A DNA stretch of 64,000 nucleotides from Auanema rhodensis. Taxonomy: Eukaryota; Nematoda; Chromadorea; Rhabditida; Rhabditidae. The DNA lies in contig OZ059895.1 of NCBI GenBank assembly GCA_964057225.1, forward strand, positions 17,203,688-17,267,687, read 5' to 3'. The notes under the pieces were generated by a model. It searched no databases. It saw only the letters and a list, made by a program, of their open reading frames with translations, and was not told the DNA's origin. Numbering within the stretch: the stretch's first letter is position 1; each line of letters begins with the position of its first letter. The translations under genes were made by a program, and so were the position numbers. Below, one piece after another: positions 24,301-36,000 of the stretch.

Positions 24301-26633
24301 AGTTTGTGGGGTCAGACAAACCTTAGGTTATTTCATTGAGTATTCTTATTTCTTTTATTTATGTTTAGTTTTGAATGGATGATGGAGCACCGATTATAGT
24401 AATTGGTAATAGGGGCCAAAGCTAGCTATAGAAAGGACAACTGTAATGAGGATTTTCCTAGGTTACTGTAGTGCCTATTCATAGCTATGCTTTTTTTGAA
24501 TACTCCTCCTACAAGAAGGATACAATAGGAATTTTTACAGTTAACATGTACATTGTGAAAAATCTTATTGTCATATATTTTTGTTATTAATGAGTAATAA
24601 GATTACGTAAGATTTTCATGCAATGTTTAGATAGCAATGAAGATCATTGCAGTTTTAGGAAAACATTTCCTGAATCCTGTATTATTTTTTGTGGAGCTCT
24701 GTTGATTTCATCAATTCATCCTCAGAAAAACGAGATATTCAATAAAAAAAGGACCATACAGGGGGAAATAATGCAAAGAAGGGGATAAGGTCGGTTGACC
24801 ATCTGCCAACCACTATGCATAGGCCTTAGTCTTCCTCATCTCTCATGTGCTCTATTGTAAATCTGCACGACCTCTTTTCCTTTCGAGGGACCATAAACGA
24901 TGAAAACAAATTTTCCTCACCATATCTGTTTTTTTGGGGATCAAAGCTCATTCTTCAATATTTTATTTGGAAGATATTCTAATGTATATTTATTTTCAGG
25001 TTGCCTCTGCTTTAACGGATTCTGGCGCCGGCGCTGTATCCGCACCTCCAACTGATGCCTCAGTCTATGCTCCTTCTCACTGCCTTCCGTCTTCACATTC
25101 TCCTTTCGACTACAACGGACTACATGGTAGTTCTGCTTCCACTGCTGGTTTATCGTAAGTGGATTTTTAACATTGGAATTCTTTAAGTATTAACTATCTC
25201 AGGGCTTCAATGCCAATAAGACCCAACACTACCAAACGAAAGGCCTCGAAAGGTATTCATGGAGATTCTGATGATGAGGGAAGATCATGTGATGAAAAAG
25301 ATGTTGACAGACGATCAGCCAACAACGCTAGAGAGCGGTAAGTGGATCTAATTCTTGATATGACGCCATCTGATCCAAAGAAGTTTGCTCAAAGGATCAC
25401 ACCATTCATTATCATGGATTTTTCAACTCTAATACCTACTTTTTTGAAGTGGCTAGCTACTGCTAATCTACTAATTCTTCCTTTATTTGGTTGTCTTATT
25501 AATATGAGCAGTAGATACTAATTTGCCTAAGTCCTGTTATGATTTAGGTTATGTACATATACATACAGATATGCACAAGCCTCTGCAGACATGATTGCTC
25601 TCATTTTGAAGAATCATATTTGTATGCTACCTAATCCATCATGTTACCTGTTTGACTTATCTATTGAGAATTACGATTTGTCCAAAATTCCCAATTAACG
25701 AATAATCTATTCATCTTATGTATTCTCATCGACATGAGAGGGGTCATCCATGCTCTTGAAAACTTATCCAGATTTGTAGGAGAAGTGATGAGGATTAGCA
25801 AGTGTATTATCGACTCATAGATTTGTATAACTTCTAACTAGTGTCATATCAAATCTTTTTCGATAATTTCCCAAATCAATATGGCTCCGACGTAACCCTG
25901 TATTGCCCTACATAGTTAATTGAGACGAGATGCTGTCAGCATTATTTTTTGATATGCTAAGATTGTAAATATCATAATGTTCACTAAGTATTAGGGTTAA
26001 CCAATTTACAACAGCAGCCTAATTCCTCTATCGTTCCCTCAGTTTACAATATGAAATTACCTGGTTGATCTTATCTAACTCTCAAGGGTTACAAGAAGTT
26101 ATTACTTGATGTTCTCACGTATAGATTATGTTGTGCTTACACCCGAATGACATAACATAAGGAGTGCAATAATTACTATGGGAAAATTTGAGCCAAAATC
26201 ACATAAACTATTTTTTATAGAGTAATGTAAAGTATATTTTTCCAGGGTTCGTGTTCGTGATATAAACTCAGCGTTCAAAGAGTTGGGTAGAATGTGTGGT
26301 CAGCATATGCAAGGAAATCAAGAAAAAGCACAAACTAAGCTGGGTATTTTGCATCAAGCCGTACAAATTATTACTACTTTAGAAGACCAGGTACAGGTGC
26401 TTTTATTTGTTGTTCCTTGAGTTATAACGTGTTATTTTAGGTTCGTCATCGTAATTTGAACCCAAAAGCTGCCTGCCTGAAACGTCGAAGTGATGATGAT
26501 GTGAAACTTCAAGTCCCGTAAGTGGTTTTTCGAACAATGCTTTAACTTATCCGATTTTTACAGTGTAATAGGCGATACCAAGCCGATGATTGATCAACCA
26601 TTCCAAGCTCAGAATATGAATACCTTCCATTAG
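21331..26633 (+). CDS. hlh-2: Class I bHLH transcription factor (E protein, Daughterless/HLH-2)
   Basis: Broadly expressed nuclear E protein that dimerises with tissue-specific bHLH factors and binds E-boxes. Nine coding exons (21331-21418, 21461-21669, 21718-21804, 22195-22341, 25000-25154, 25203-25337, 26246-26390, 26441-26517, 26564-26633) join in phase to 370 aa. The N-terminal 240 residues are Ser/Pro/Ala/Tyr-rich activation sequence. The bHLH (about 265-330) reads RSANNARER, then [16 protein letters not shown], a loop with [18 protein letters not shown], and a second helix. It is followed by the hallmark E-protein extension, [13 protein letters not shown]. The exon boundary falls inside the basic region, across a 908-nt intron. 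Intron 4 is 390 nt. Intron 5 is 2,658 nt and contains a complete minus-strand gene at 23148-23685. An acceptor-like TTGCAG at 21301-21306 precedes the ATG, suggesting trans-splicing or a 5' UTR intron. Confidence 0.95.
22342..24999 (+). other. Large intron 5 of the E-protein gene
   Basis: Bounded by a GTGTGT donor and a TTTTCAG acceptor. It harbours the PNRC-like gene on the opposite strand (23148-23685). The rest shows no coding signal: AT-rich flanks, and an A/G-rich run at about 23920-24000. A host intron of this size, among neighbours of about 45 nt, is explained by the nested gene and its promoter. Confidence 0.7.
23148..23685 (-). CDS. PNRC-like small protein, copy 2, nested in an E-protein intron
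   Basis: Three minus-strand exons (23685-23612, 23564-23390, 23342-23148) give 147 aa from [18 protein letters not shown] to a TAG stop. The central signature, [20 protein letters not shown], is followed by P-M-K-W-L. This matches the PNRC1/2 core (Y-A-G-x-x-F, Ser-Pro, then PxPP-W), the segment that in vertebrates binds DCP1A. A Ser-rich acidic stretch ([16 protein letters not shown]) and the tail [15 protein letters not shown] complete it. Intron positions correspond to those of copy 1 at 7139-7640 (one after the basic N-terminus, one right after the W-containing motif), so the two are paralogues. It lies entirely inside a 2.66-kb intron of the oppositely transcribed E-protein gene, so the two transcription units overlap. 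Role in mRNA decay is inferred from family knowledge. Confidence 0.75.
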
Positions 26634-27786
26634 CACCTCTTCATATTAACTATTGTATATTCTGTAATACGATTGTTGTACGTTGTTCCTCCAGTTGCTC
26701 CTGCTCTACACTTTGTAGTTCTCATTCTTAATTTTTAAATTCTACCCGATTGTATTAACAATTGTTTGTTTATATTTCATAATTATTTTTTACCGAAATT
26801 TACGGCTTTAGCCGTACTCAGATTGAGCTCAGACGTATGCCCTAAATATTGTACCTGTCATAACTCAGTGGCAGTTGATCAGTTCGTATATTCTAACGAA
26901 GAAAAAAACACTTAGATAATTAACAATACATAAGATAATAAAATTTCATACAATTAACTCTCTTCGTACTGATATATACCTGATTAATCTTTAAACCCTC
27001 ATAGTTTGTAATGAGTTTTGATGCGATTTGTCAGGTCACATATGAAGCTTTTATCATAATTTGCCCACATTTCATGTTTCCATGTCATCGCATTATATCC
27101 CTCTATAATCTTAAATTATTTTTGTATTCAAGATATTAATATGTCCTATAATGTTTGTTTTTTACTTGCCCTTATTCAGTTGTAAGCAAGTGAACTCACT
27201 ATTGTCGTTAATTTGATAATTTCTGTGATTTGTTCTCGTGAGATAAGATCTTGCTTGTTTGCAAGGCGCAGGAGAAATCGGTTTTGAATTCTATTTTTTA
27301 GAATTTGAAACCATCTTTTCATGTTCTTTACTATCATGATTGTAATGCAAAATCTTCTCTTTTCTCCCAGAATTTGAATGTAGTTTGAAGAATGAAACTA
27401 TACGAATACATACATTGTTTTCTGTTTAAAATTTAAAATCTCGTCCATGAATCCATGAAATAGGTTGCGGTTTTAAACAGCAGTCTCTTTAAGCTCACAT
27501 AACTGAAAGACGTTTCAGTTCAACTCCTCAAGCTTGTTGGCTGACCCTGATTCCTGAGCGTTCACCAATAACCTTTACTGGAAATGGGCTGCTCATATGT
27601 TATCATATAAGCCAACATTCAACTATAAAAATAATCCATAAAATCAATTATGAATTCATTATTATAATTAGTAGCAAATATATGTATGATCTTGATAATT
27701 TTAGTTAATATATCTATAAATTTCATTAATAATTTATTGTTTATAAAATTTACAACACAAATATTTAACAATTATTCAAAATAATG
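26634..27786. other. Convergent 3' spacer between E protein and phospholipase genes
   Basis: Shared 3' flank of two tail-to-tail genes. AT-rich with AATAAA-like signals on both strands (for example AATAATAAAA around 26934-26945). A small perfect hairpin, ACGGC-TTTA-GCCGT, lies at 26802-26815. No coding sequence seen. Confidence 0.45.
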
Positions 27787-29847
27787 TTAGATTGAATGTT
27801 CAAATAGTCCGAAAAAATTGAATTTATTCTTCTTTGACTTTTTCTTCTTTTTTGAAGTATCATACTCTCCGTATACTACTTTTCGCACAATTTCAAGTGC
27901 AGTTGGATGTTGCAGTATCCCCATATGCTCAGCATTTGGAATCTCATGGACAGTTACTGCTTTACCGTTGTTATTCGACTCATTCCATCTCAAGCATACT
28001 TCGGCACTGATGCGATTAACTGAAAGAAGCGGATTCTTAATCTTCGTCAGCAGTTTTTTGGTATGCGAATGAATATAGCTGAACCTGTTCCATCGCCGTC
28101 TCCATATTTGATTGTTGGTTGATAATCTGGGAACCACCAGTTGCCCCACGAGAACTGTTCCGGTGTAGCTAAACCTGTGCCATAGACACAATGAACCTAA
28201 ATATAGATGGTTAGAATGAGTGTGATCTATTTAATATTGACTTCAACTCCAGGAGCTTTAAGATCTTTGTTCAGTAAAGCAGCCGCCTTATATTGTTCAT
28301 AACCTAGCTCATACTTGATGTCCGTGAAAAATTCTTCAATGTTCGCTAGCTAAAAATAGAATGAATTGTTATATTCAGGTGAAACTTGGTGAAAAGCTTA
28401 AAAACGTGAATATGTTTTTGAACTTACGGTGTAATTTTTACTGTCAGTATTAGCTAACACAGTTGTATCATTCCATACTAGAGGATTAGGGAACAAAAAG
28501 GCTGATGAGGAAAACGACCTAATACGATATGGTTATAGTTCTTTAACTCAAGAGAAGATAAAAATATATAAAAAAAACATGATAACTAGTATGAAGTTCA
28601 AATGAAAACAAGCTGAATGACGTCTACTGACCTTTGCATCTGACGTAATTTATTTGGCTGAAGAACAATTCGATAGTAGTTCATGTTGTAACCTGCGGCA
28701 TAGAGCTTGACAATTTGCATTGATCCACCCCAAGCACCCGCTAAGCCCACATGACTTTTGATAAATTTATCTTTCCAAGCCTTAAATCTGTATAATAAGA
28801 ACATATAGTTCATTGAACTTTAAAACAAAAAGAAAATGATCCACGAGTTAAGTAATTAATCGCTTAGCGTACCTGATTCACGAAATTGTTATAGAAATAG
28901 AGCATGAGAGGATTTCCCATACTATGAGCAACAATGACTACCTGCAATTAAGATATAATTCTAAATTTAAAACAAAAATTCAATTTACTTGCTTATTTGA
29001 GTTTAATTTGTATACATTCTCTATTAGTTCTTTTAATTGATTCAAATAATCTGTTAATTCATCTGAAAAATTCCAATATAACCAATTGCTTAAAGCTTAT
29101 AATTATGAGAAAATACAAGTTGAATGAGTTGAAACTTTAAAGCAATATTAAGCATTTCAGAAAACAAGCAAGAAACTGACTTGGTGATCTTCTCCAGTCA
29201 TAAGGAGCACCAGCAACATCCTTTCCTCGACGATATCCCCATGCAGTCATCATATCTACCATGTTAAAGAAATATAATCCGCTACTCGCCTGAATAACGG
29301 TTTGATGAATCAGAGTTAACATGAATATGTATGGTTTTGTTGTTGTTCACTTACTTTACTTTTGTCAAGCCATTCAACTGTTTCAGTATCTCCAAAACCT
29401 GGAATTCTAATATCGACTCCAGGCATATTTTCCGATAACCCTGTCGAAGAGTTGAAAACTAATCTAAAAATATTATTTTATAGTCCATATCCTTGCTCAA
29501 TTAATCAATTACTGCATATTATCCAACCAGCAATCTATGACTACGGGAGTAAAAAGTTGCAAGTTGAGCCAGAGATCCCACCAATCCGTTGTTTGTTTGG
29601 CACATACATAGTGAACTACGGAAGGTTTGCCTGTCAAGTTGGCTTCTAATTGACTTCCCCCATCCCCAGGAACTGAAGATAATTTATATTTTTTTCAAAT
29701 GTTTGTAGTAGCTTTACCTAATATTACTGGATTTCCAGGTTCTTTGTTTTTGCTCTGACGAACATACGGAGCGCTCCCCCAAACCACAGTAATCAGAATA
29801 AGATAGAAAAACGTAATCGAGAGATATGGGCGAAATCGTTCTATCAT
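27787..29847 (-). CDS. LCAT-family group XV (lysosomal) phospholipase A2-like enzyme
   Basis: Alpha/beta hydrolase of the LCAT/PLA2G15 family, acting on phospholipids (and acylating ceramide) in lysosomes or at the cell surface. Eleven minus-strand exons (29847-29718, 29672-29513, 29463-29355, 29289-29181, 29062-28989, 28941-28873, 28780-28632, 28518-28428, 28349-28242, 28196-28085, 28019-27787) join in phase to 447 aa. A hydrophobic N-terminal signal (ITFFYLILITVVW) is followed by VILVPGDGGSQLEA. Family motifs are GVDIRIPGFG, GAPYDWRRSP and AWKDKFI with a WGG. Catalytic residues are visible: Ser about 201 in VVIVAHSMGN, Asp in YGDGDGT at about 364-370, and His about 402 in NAEHMG. The C-terminus carries an extra lysine-rich tail (SKKKKKSKKNK) not found in the human enzyme. 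The exon 7 acceptor is AAG. I recall C. elegans M05B5.4 as the counterpart, next to hlh-2. Confidence 0.93.
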
Positions 29848-32800
29848 TGACAGGCAGGCTTAAAAATATTAAATTAAAATTATAATTATAATGAAATACT
29901 ACAGTAACTTCTATTCATATCAGATTAGATACCGTGAAAACATGACAAATGGAGAGGATCAAATCAGGAAAATTAAAGAGATTTGTGTATTGTTAACAGA
30001 AAATAAGAAAAAAATGATTCTGAGACCAAAGTATAGTTCATGTGAGCACAATTAATTTGCTAAAAATGATATTTCAAGAATGAAAACAAGATTTGTTTAG
30101 ATATGAAATTAGAAAAACACTCTCATTACGAGCATATGATAGGAGTTTTTCCAAAATTATTTTTTCAAAAACATTAACTAGATATATAAAGATATGAGAA
30201 CGTTACGCTGTGTGGTCAGCTGATGGATGGCAAGAAATGCTGAGACCCGAACGGGAGCTGAACCAGACGTCCCCTAGATGATGAGACCACAGCGAGTTTT
30301 TAAGAGATAGAGAGAAAAAGAAGGAGAAAGAGAGGGAAAGAGAGAGTATGGAAGTGAAGGATTCTAAATCTCTTATCTTCATGGTGTTAGATCAATAATA
30401 ACAGTTGTTTCTTATCAATTTGTTCTTCTTATCAAACATTCAAACAATCAGAAAACAACTGCCAATGGAAAATTATCGGAATAGCAATAAGGAATTTGAA
30501 GTTCCTTCTTTTCAAAAAATGTAACAAGACGAAGTAAAAACATTGTTTCACCAAAAAAATACACAAATTTCATGGATTTCATATTCATTAGGTGATGAAT
30601 CATTATAAATGCCAAACATAAGTTTACATTGTTCATACTTTTGTAAAACATTTCCTTTCCCATTAAGGACGCCACATTCTTATTATTAAATATCTTTAGG
30701 CTATACATATGTCACATAAATGAAATAAGTATGTTCATAACTATATATGTATAGTTTATAATTTTGTTTCTTCGGAACATGACTCTTGCTCTGCCTGAAC
30801 TTTTAATTTGCTCAATTTACTTGGTACTTATTCTATCCATCTTCATAAGTTCAATCATGTACATATACATATGTATTGCTTTAATTACTTTTATTCTCTT
30901 TCTTCTATTAAAAGTAAAATTATTCAGGATTATTATCGAATACTACATTTCTAGAATCGTCTTTCTTGAGATTCAAGCTTTGATTCTTTTTTTTTCAATT
31001 TTCGAGTCAGACAGATACAGCCTATTGTCCCACCTATGTGTTATTCAGTTCGAAAAACTGTGCTCAATTGCCATGTCTATTGCTCATGTCTATGGCAGGC
31101 GTGATGTTTACAAACTTTCAAGTTTCTTATACGCTTTTGAATTACATTATAATTTACGAATTGAATATTTTTGTACCTAAAAAACTATTTTCTTGTTAAC
31201 TTTAAGGCTGTTGTCACGTTTATGACTCTTATCAGCAATCTTCACCAGCATGTTCCTATGCTCTGTAAAGGAAGTCATCAAGTATACTTTTTTTTACCAC
31301 AATAAACTAATAAGCAAAAAAGAGAAAGCAACAAATATTTGAAATTATTTGGGTACACAACAACTTTCATTATCAATTTTATTTCAATGGCTACTAGTTT
31401 CTCATTATTTGATTTCATACTACAAAGCTTTATAAATCATTTTGCTGCGAATTACTTAATTTCCGGATTATTTAACAAATACTATTTTAAAATAAGGTTA
31501 GAAATGAAATATAAACTTTTTAATATCTGTCAAATAATATTGAAAAAGGATCAGAATCAGGAAATTTGTTTCTAAGTAATCAGAGTTAGTCTCTTTTGCC
31601 TGCAGGAATGAAGGGTACTCACCTCATTAGGACTTGACTTTTTTTTGTTTCATGGTGAAACATTTTAACTAAAATGTCAGAATTTATGAATGTTTAAATC
31701 ATCGTTGTGATGGTTAGGGAATAGATAAGATGACACAGAGAGTATCCAATGCGTGAGTCAGTCACCGTCATTTAGCCCTCTCTTCTTGAAATCCTTGAGA
31801 ACCTTTGGTATTCTCTATATATCTATATATCTTAATATATATTCCGGGTAGGGCAAATAGCACTGAGCACATTTATTGTCTTAGACTAAATTCAGCCGAA
31901 AAGGATTAGAAAAAAGGATTAGAACAGATTTTAAGAGAGGACCTAGAAGATAAAAGAGGAAAGAAAGAGAAAGATAGAGAGATATTGAGAAAGAGAGAGA
32001 GATTGAAAAAGAGAGAAATACGATAGGTAAAAAGGAGAATTAAAAAAGCTAATTACCGGATTAAAGTTGGAATATAGGAGACAAAGCCTTAGTTAATTCA
32101 TATGCATATCACTATTAATACATGCACCTGACACTGCTTTCTCCCATCTATCTAATTTTTGGTCATTTTTCCCTTTTATTCGTTCTCTAATTAACTTTAA
32201 CAGGAATTATCAAGAGTTGATAATCTTGAAAACAAAAAAATTGATTATGAAATGTAAAAGAAATTTGTCTAGAGCAATAGATCAAAGTTTCATCAAATTT
32301 TTTAATTTATGAGCTTGATTCTTTATACTCACAACTCAAGAATAATAAGATCAATGATATTTGACTGTCTATCAATGTTAAACTCTTAAGCCTACTTGCT
32401 TCCATTTGCAACACAGTCTCACGTGAGTCAGCGAAATTTCATTCATTTTTGTCTGCAGAGAAGCGAAAGATGGTTGTTCTTCTTTCAGACTTCATATTTC
32501 TCATTCAATTCTCTTATCCATGCTTTCAAATTAATTTAAATGATTTATAAAATTTTATTTGGTTGACTATAAAATATGTCAAAGTTGAAGATTTGAAAAG
32601 AGCATTCATATTCACATCGTCCTTTCTTGTGATTTTAATTTTGCTAACCGAAAAGATTAAAATTTCTTGTACCGTTTACAATTCCAGCTTACAAGCTTCA
32701 CATCCGCTTTTTCTGTTTTATTTTCTTTTAAGGTAAGCTGAAAAATGTTTCATGTCATTACAAGTAGTATAACTTCTATTGCCAATCAGATTTTGATAAA

Positions 32801-33091
32801 GTTTTATCAATATGAGTTATGAAAACTTCATAAGTTCTTCTGAAAATTCTTTCTCTTATGTATTTTCTCAAACTTTGCTTCTGCATTATGAATTTCAACA
32901 AGCCTCATCTTCTTGTATTTACTACGTTCGTAATTCAGCAAGCTTCTAATGTTACTAATTTTAGAAAATTGAAAGATATCCAATCAAGTTTTTTTTCATT
33001 CTTGGGAATTATGTAAGTTCATTTTACTATAACTTATTGAGAATTCGTAACATTATTCAATATCATTAAGTAACTTTTGATCGTTGCAGAT
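29848..33091. other. Spacer between phospholipase and repeat-BTB genes
   Basis: No supported gene. Contents: a foldback at about 30195-30295 (separate entry), GA-rich runs at 30300-30350 and 31920-32040, and AT-rich sequence. A 138-codon ORF at 30764-31180 encodes a mostly Ile/Leu/Phe sequence, as expected from AT-rich DNA. It has no splice or domain support, so I leave it out. Just before 33092, an exon-like piece ends in GTAAGT at about 33010, followed by a GTTGCAG acceptor at 33083-33089. This suggests a 5' UTR exon of the downstream gene. Confidence 0.4.
30195..30295. other. Foldback element with imperfect terminal inverted repeats
   Basis: The left end (CGCTGTGTGGTC, about 30207) and the reverse complement of the right end (CTCGCTGTGGTC, about 30296) match with a 2-base insertion, so the roughly 95-base segment can fold. 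On the minus strand the interior has a tRNA B-box-like GGTTCAGCTCCC. A partial relative occurs near 4990-5035, sharing the CAGCGAG end, a GAACC block and a GGCA-GAAA-TGC block. It may be a small dispersed foldback or SINE-like element, or a structured RNA. Confidence is low because only two loci were seen. Confidence 0.3.
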
Positions 33092-36000
33092 ATGAATAGC
33101 AATTATTTCTGTCACAAAGCTTTTGATATGACTAACGATACTCATAATAATCAAAACAACAGGAATATCAGTATATCTAAGGCTGGCTCATTAAGTGTTG
33201 AAACAAATAATATGTCCAATCGACTTAACTCTGTTGCATCTTTTATAAAAACAATGTCACATGTAGATAATCCTGAAATCATTAATTCAGAGAATGATAA
33301 TATAATGAGGCAATCAGGTAACCTTCGTCATTCTTATAGTTGCATATCTTATCCAATTGCCTCAAATATCAATAACAACAGACAAATCCCAGATACCTCT
33401 TTAATCAACAAACCATCTTTGCCATCCAGCAATGCCGTTCCTGTCATCCGAAACCTCAAATCAGCAGTATCCGCTGCCAGTTCAACAATCTACACTGCCA
33501 GACCCGCAGTCCACAATTCCCTTCCCGTCGTTGAAAACTTCAAATCAGCAGTACCCGATGTCAACGACTCAGTCCACATTACTGGACCAGCAGCAGTACA
33601 CAATGCCTTCCCCGTCGTCGAAAACTTCCAATCAGCAGTACCCGATGCCAGCTCAACTGCCCACATTACCAGACCAGCAACAGTCCACAATGCCCTTCCC
33701 GTCGTTGAAAACTTCAAATCAGCAGTACCCGATGTCAACGACTCAGTCCACAATGCCCTTCCTGTCGTCAAAAACCTCAAATCAAAAGTACCCGATGTCA
33801 ACGACTCAGTCCACATTACCGGACCAGCAGCAGTACACAATGCCTTCCCCGTCGTCGAAAACTTCCAATCAGCAGTACCCGATGCCAGCTCAAGAGTCTA
33901 CATTTCTAGACCAGGAGTTCCCAATGCCGTTGCAGTCGCCGAAAACCTCACATCAGCAATACCTGATGCCAGCTCAACAACCCACAACTTCTCTCCCTTG
34001 CAATACGTCAAATATGCAGCACCCAATGCAAACCCTGCATTCTACAGAGCCAACTTTGCAGTTTCCAGTTCCAACCCTACAACCCAAAGACCCAATCCTT
34101 CACTCTCTAGATCCATCGTTACAGTCCCCAGTGTCAACCCCACAGCTCAAAACATCCAATCAGCAATGCCAAGTGAAAAGTCCACAGTCCACAGAACTGA
34201 CCGAGAAGTTCAGAACTTCACACTTGCAATACCTGCAACCACTAGCATCAAAACAACAGCCGATAACGCCAAGCCTGCAGTCTACAGCACCAGTTCTACA
34301 ATCAAAAATACCAACTGTGGAGTCTATAATGCCAGCCCTTCAGTCAATAATGTCAATTCTGTGTTCTTCGACATCAATTCTGCAGTCCACAACCGTAAAC
34401 CTTCAGACCACAACGATAATTCTGCGTTCCACAGCAACAAATCTGCAGTCCGTAATGCCAGTGTTACGGACCGCAATGCCAGCACTTCAAGCCATAACGA
34501 CAGTTCTACAGTCTACAAGAGTAATTATACAGTCCTCAATACCAGCACTCCAGTCGACAACGTCAATTCTGCAATCCACAATGCCAGCTCTGCACTCCAT
34601 AACGTTAGTACTGCGGTCTACAACGACAATTCTACAGTCTTCAAGAATACCAACGCTGCAACCCGCAATACCAGTTCTACAGTCTCTGATACCAACTCTG
34701 CAGTCCACTATGTCAAAACTGCAGTCCATAATGCCGCTTCTACAGGCCACAACGTCAGATCTGCAATCCAGAACACCTTTCCTGCAGCCAACAGCGACAG
34801 TGCTAAAGGCTCCGACGTCAATTTTGCAGTCCACTATGTTAAAACTACAGTCCATAATGCCAACTCTGCAGTCCACAACGTTAAAACTGCAATCCACAAC
34901 GTCAAATTTGGAGTCCACAAAGCTGATTCTGCAATCCACAGTCCCAGCTTTGAAGCCCAAAGTCCCGACTCTGAAACCAACCGTACCGTTGATAAAATCG
35001 CCACAACATTAAATGAACAACTAATGCCTCAAGGCAAAGAGGGTTCTTCTGCAATGTGCTCTGATTCTAATGCACAGCTTCCGTTACATCAAATGCAGTT
35101 ACAGCAACAACATCTGCAACATTATCTTTATCAACCAAATGCTTTGCTGAAAAGCAATATGTTAGTTCAAAAAACTGATCGGACAAACGAAAAAGCTGTC
35201 AATATTCTAAACACTTACTCTCATACACAAACCAAAACACAAACTCAACCAACTCAACCAACTCAACATCTACTCTTTAACATTGTCGAGGTTACATCAT
35301 TATCATATAACTTATATAAAGAAAAATATTTCAGCCCATCGCTCATCCTGTTGAAAAAAGCATTAGCCAAGTCCAGAGACCTATTCAACTTCCGAAAGAA
35401 TACCCTACTCAATTTAATTCATATACTCTTCAAAAAGAAAAGCAAAATCCCTTAGCTCATAAAATCTCAAAATATTCTCAAAATTTTACTAACCTACAAA
35501 CCAGAAACGGTTCTTTCCCTTTTGTATTTCCTACGATTTCACCACAACAGCGAGGATACACCCAAAAAAAAAATTGTCGTGTCCCTGGACCAATCGACGC
35601 TCCTGCAAAAAAAACGAGAAAACCAAGAAAAACGTAATGCTTTTTTCATTTCTTTTTTCTTACAAAAAGAGACTATATCGGAGAAAGAAATGCTGAAATG
35701 CCAGAAATTTCCTTTTCAATGTTTTACTTCGATTATTCAGATTTGCTGATGTAGGAGTTCAAACCGTTGCAGTATTAACTCCAGCATGCAAGAATTCACC
35801 AGTATATAAACCTTTACCAGTACAATCAGCCTTGGATTTGAGTGAGATAACATCTAGTAAAATATAAAATGTGTTTTTTCAGTTGTAAAAGAAGTTCAAC
35901 ACATAGGCATTATATTGATTCAGACAGAATTTGAAATAGAAAATCTGGAGAGCGCATATGCCGATGTACGAACAATTACTGTCGCAAACTACAAAATGTA

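Noticed and set aside
26802-26815. ACGGC-TTTA-GCCGT hairpin resembling a terminator
   Set aside because: Only five base pairs and no U-run; not meaningful as a terminator in a eukaryote.
30764-31180. 138-codon hydrophobic plus-strand ORF
   Set aside because: Composition (Ile, Leu, Phe, Tyr) is what AT-rich DNA yields by chance; no domain, splice partner or promoter.
33490-33840. 116-codon minus-strand ORF over the repeat
   Set aside because: Generated by the tandem repeat; internally repetitive and confined to the array.
34487-34960. 157-codon minus-strand ORF rich in Cys-Arg-Asp
   Set aside because: Antisense of the 21-nt repeat unit; ends with the array and has no flanking coding sequence.
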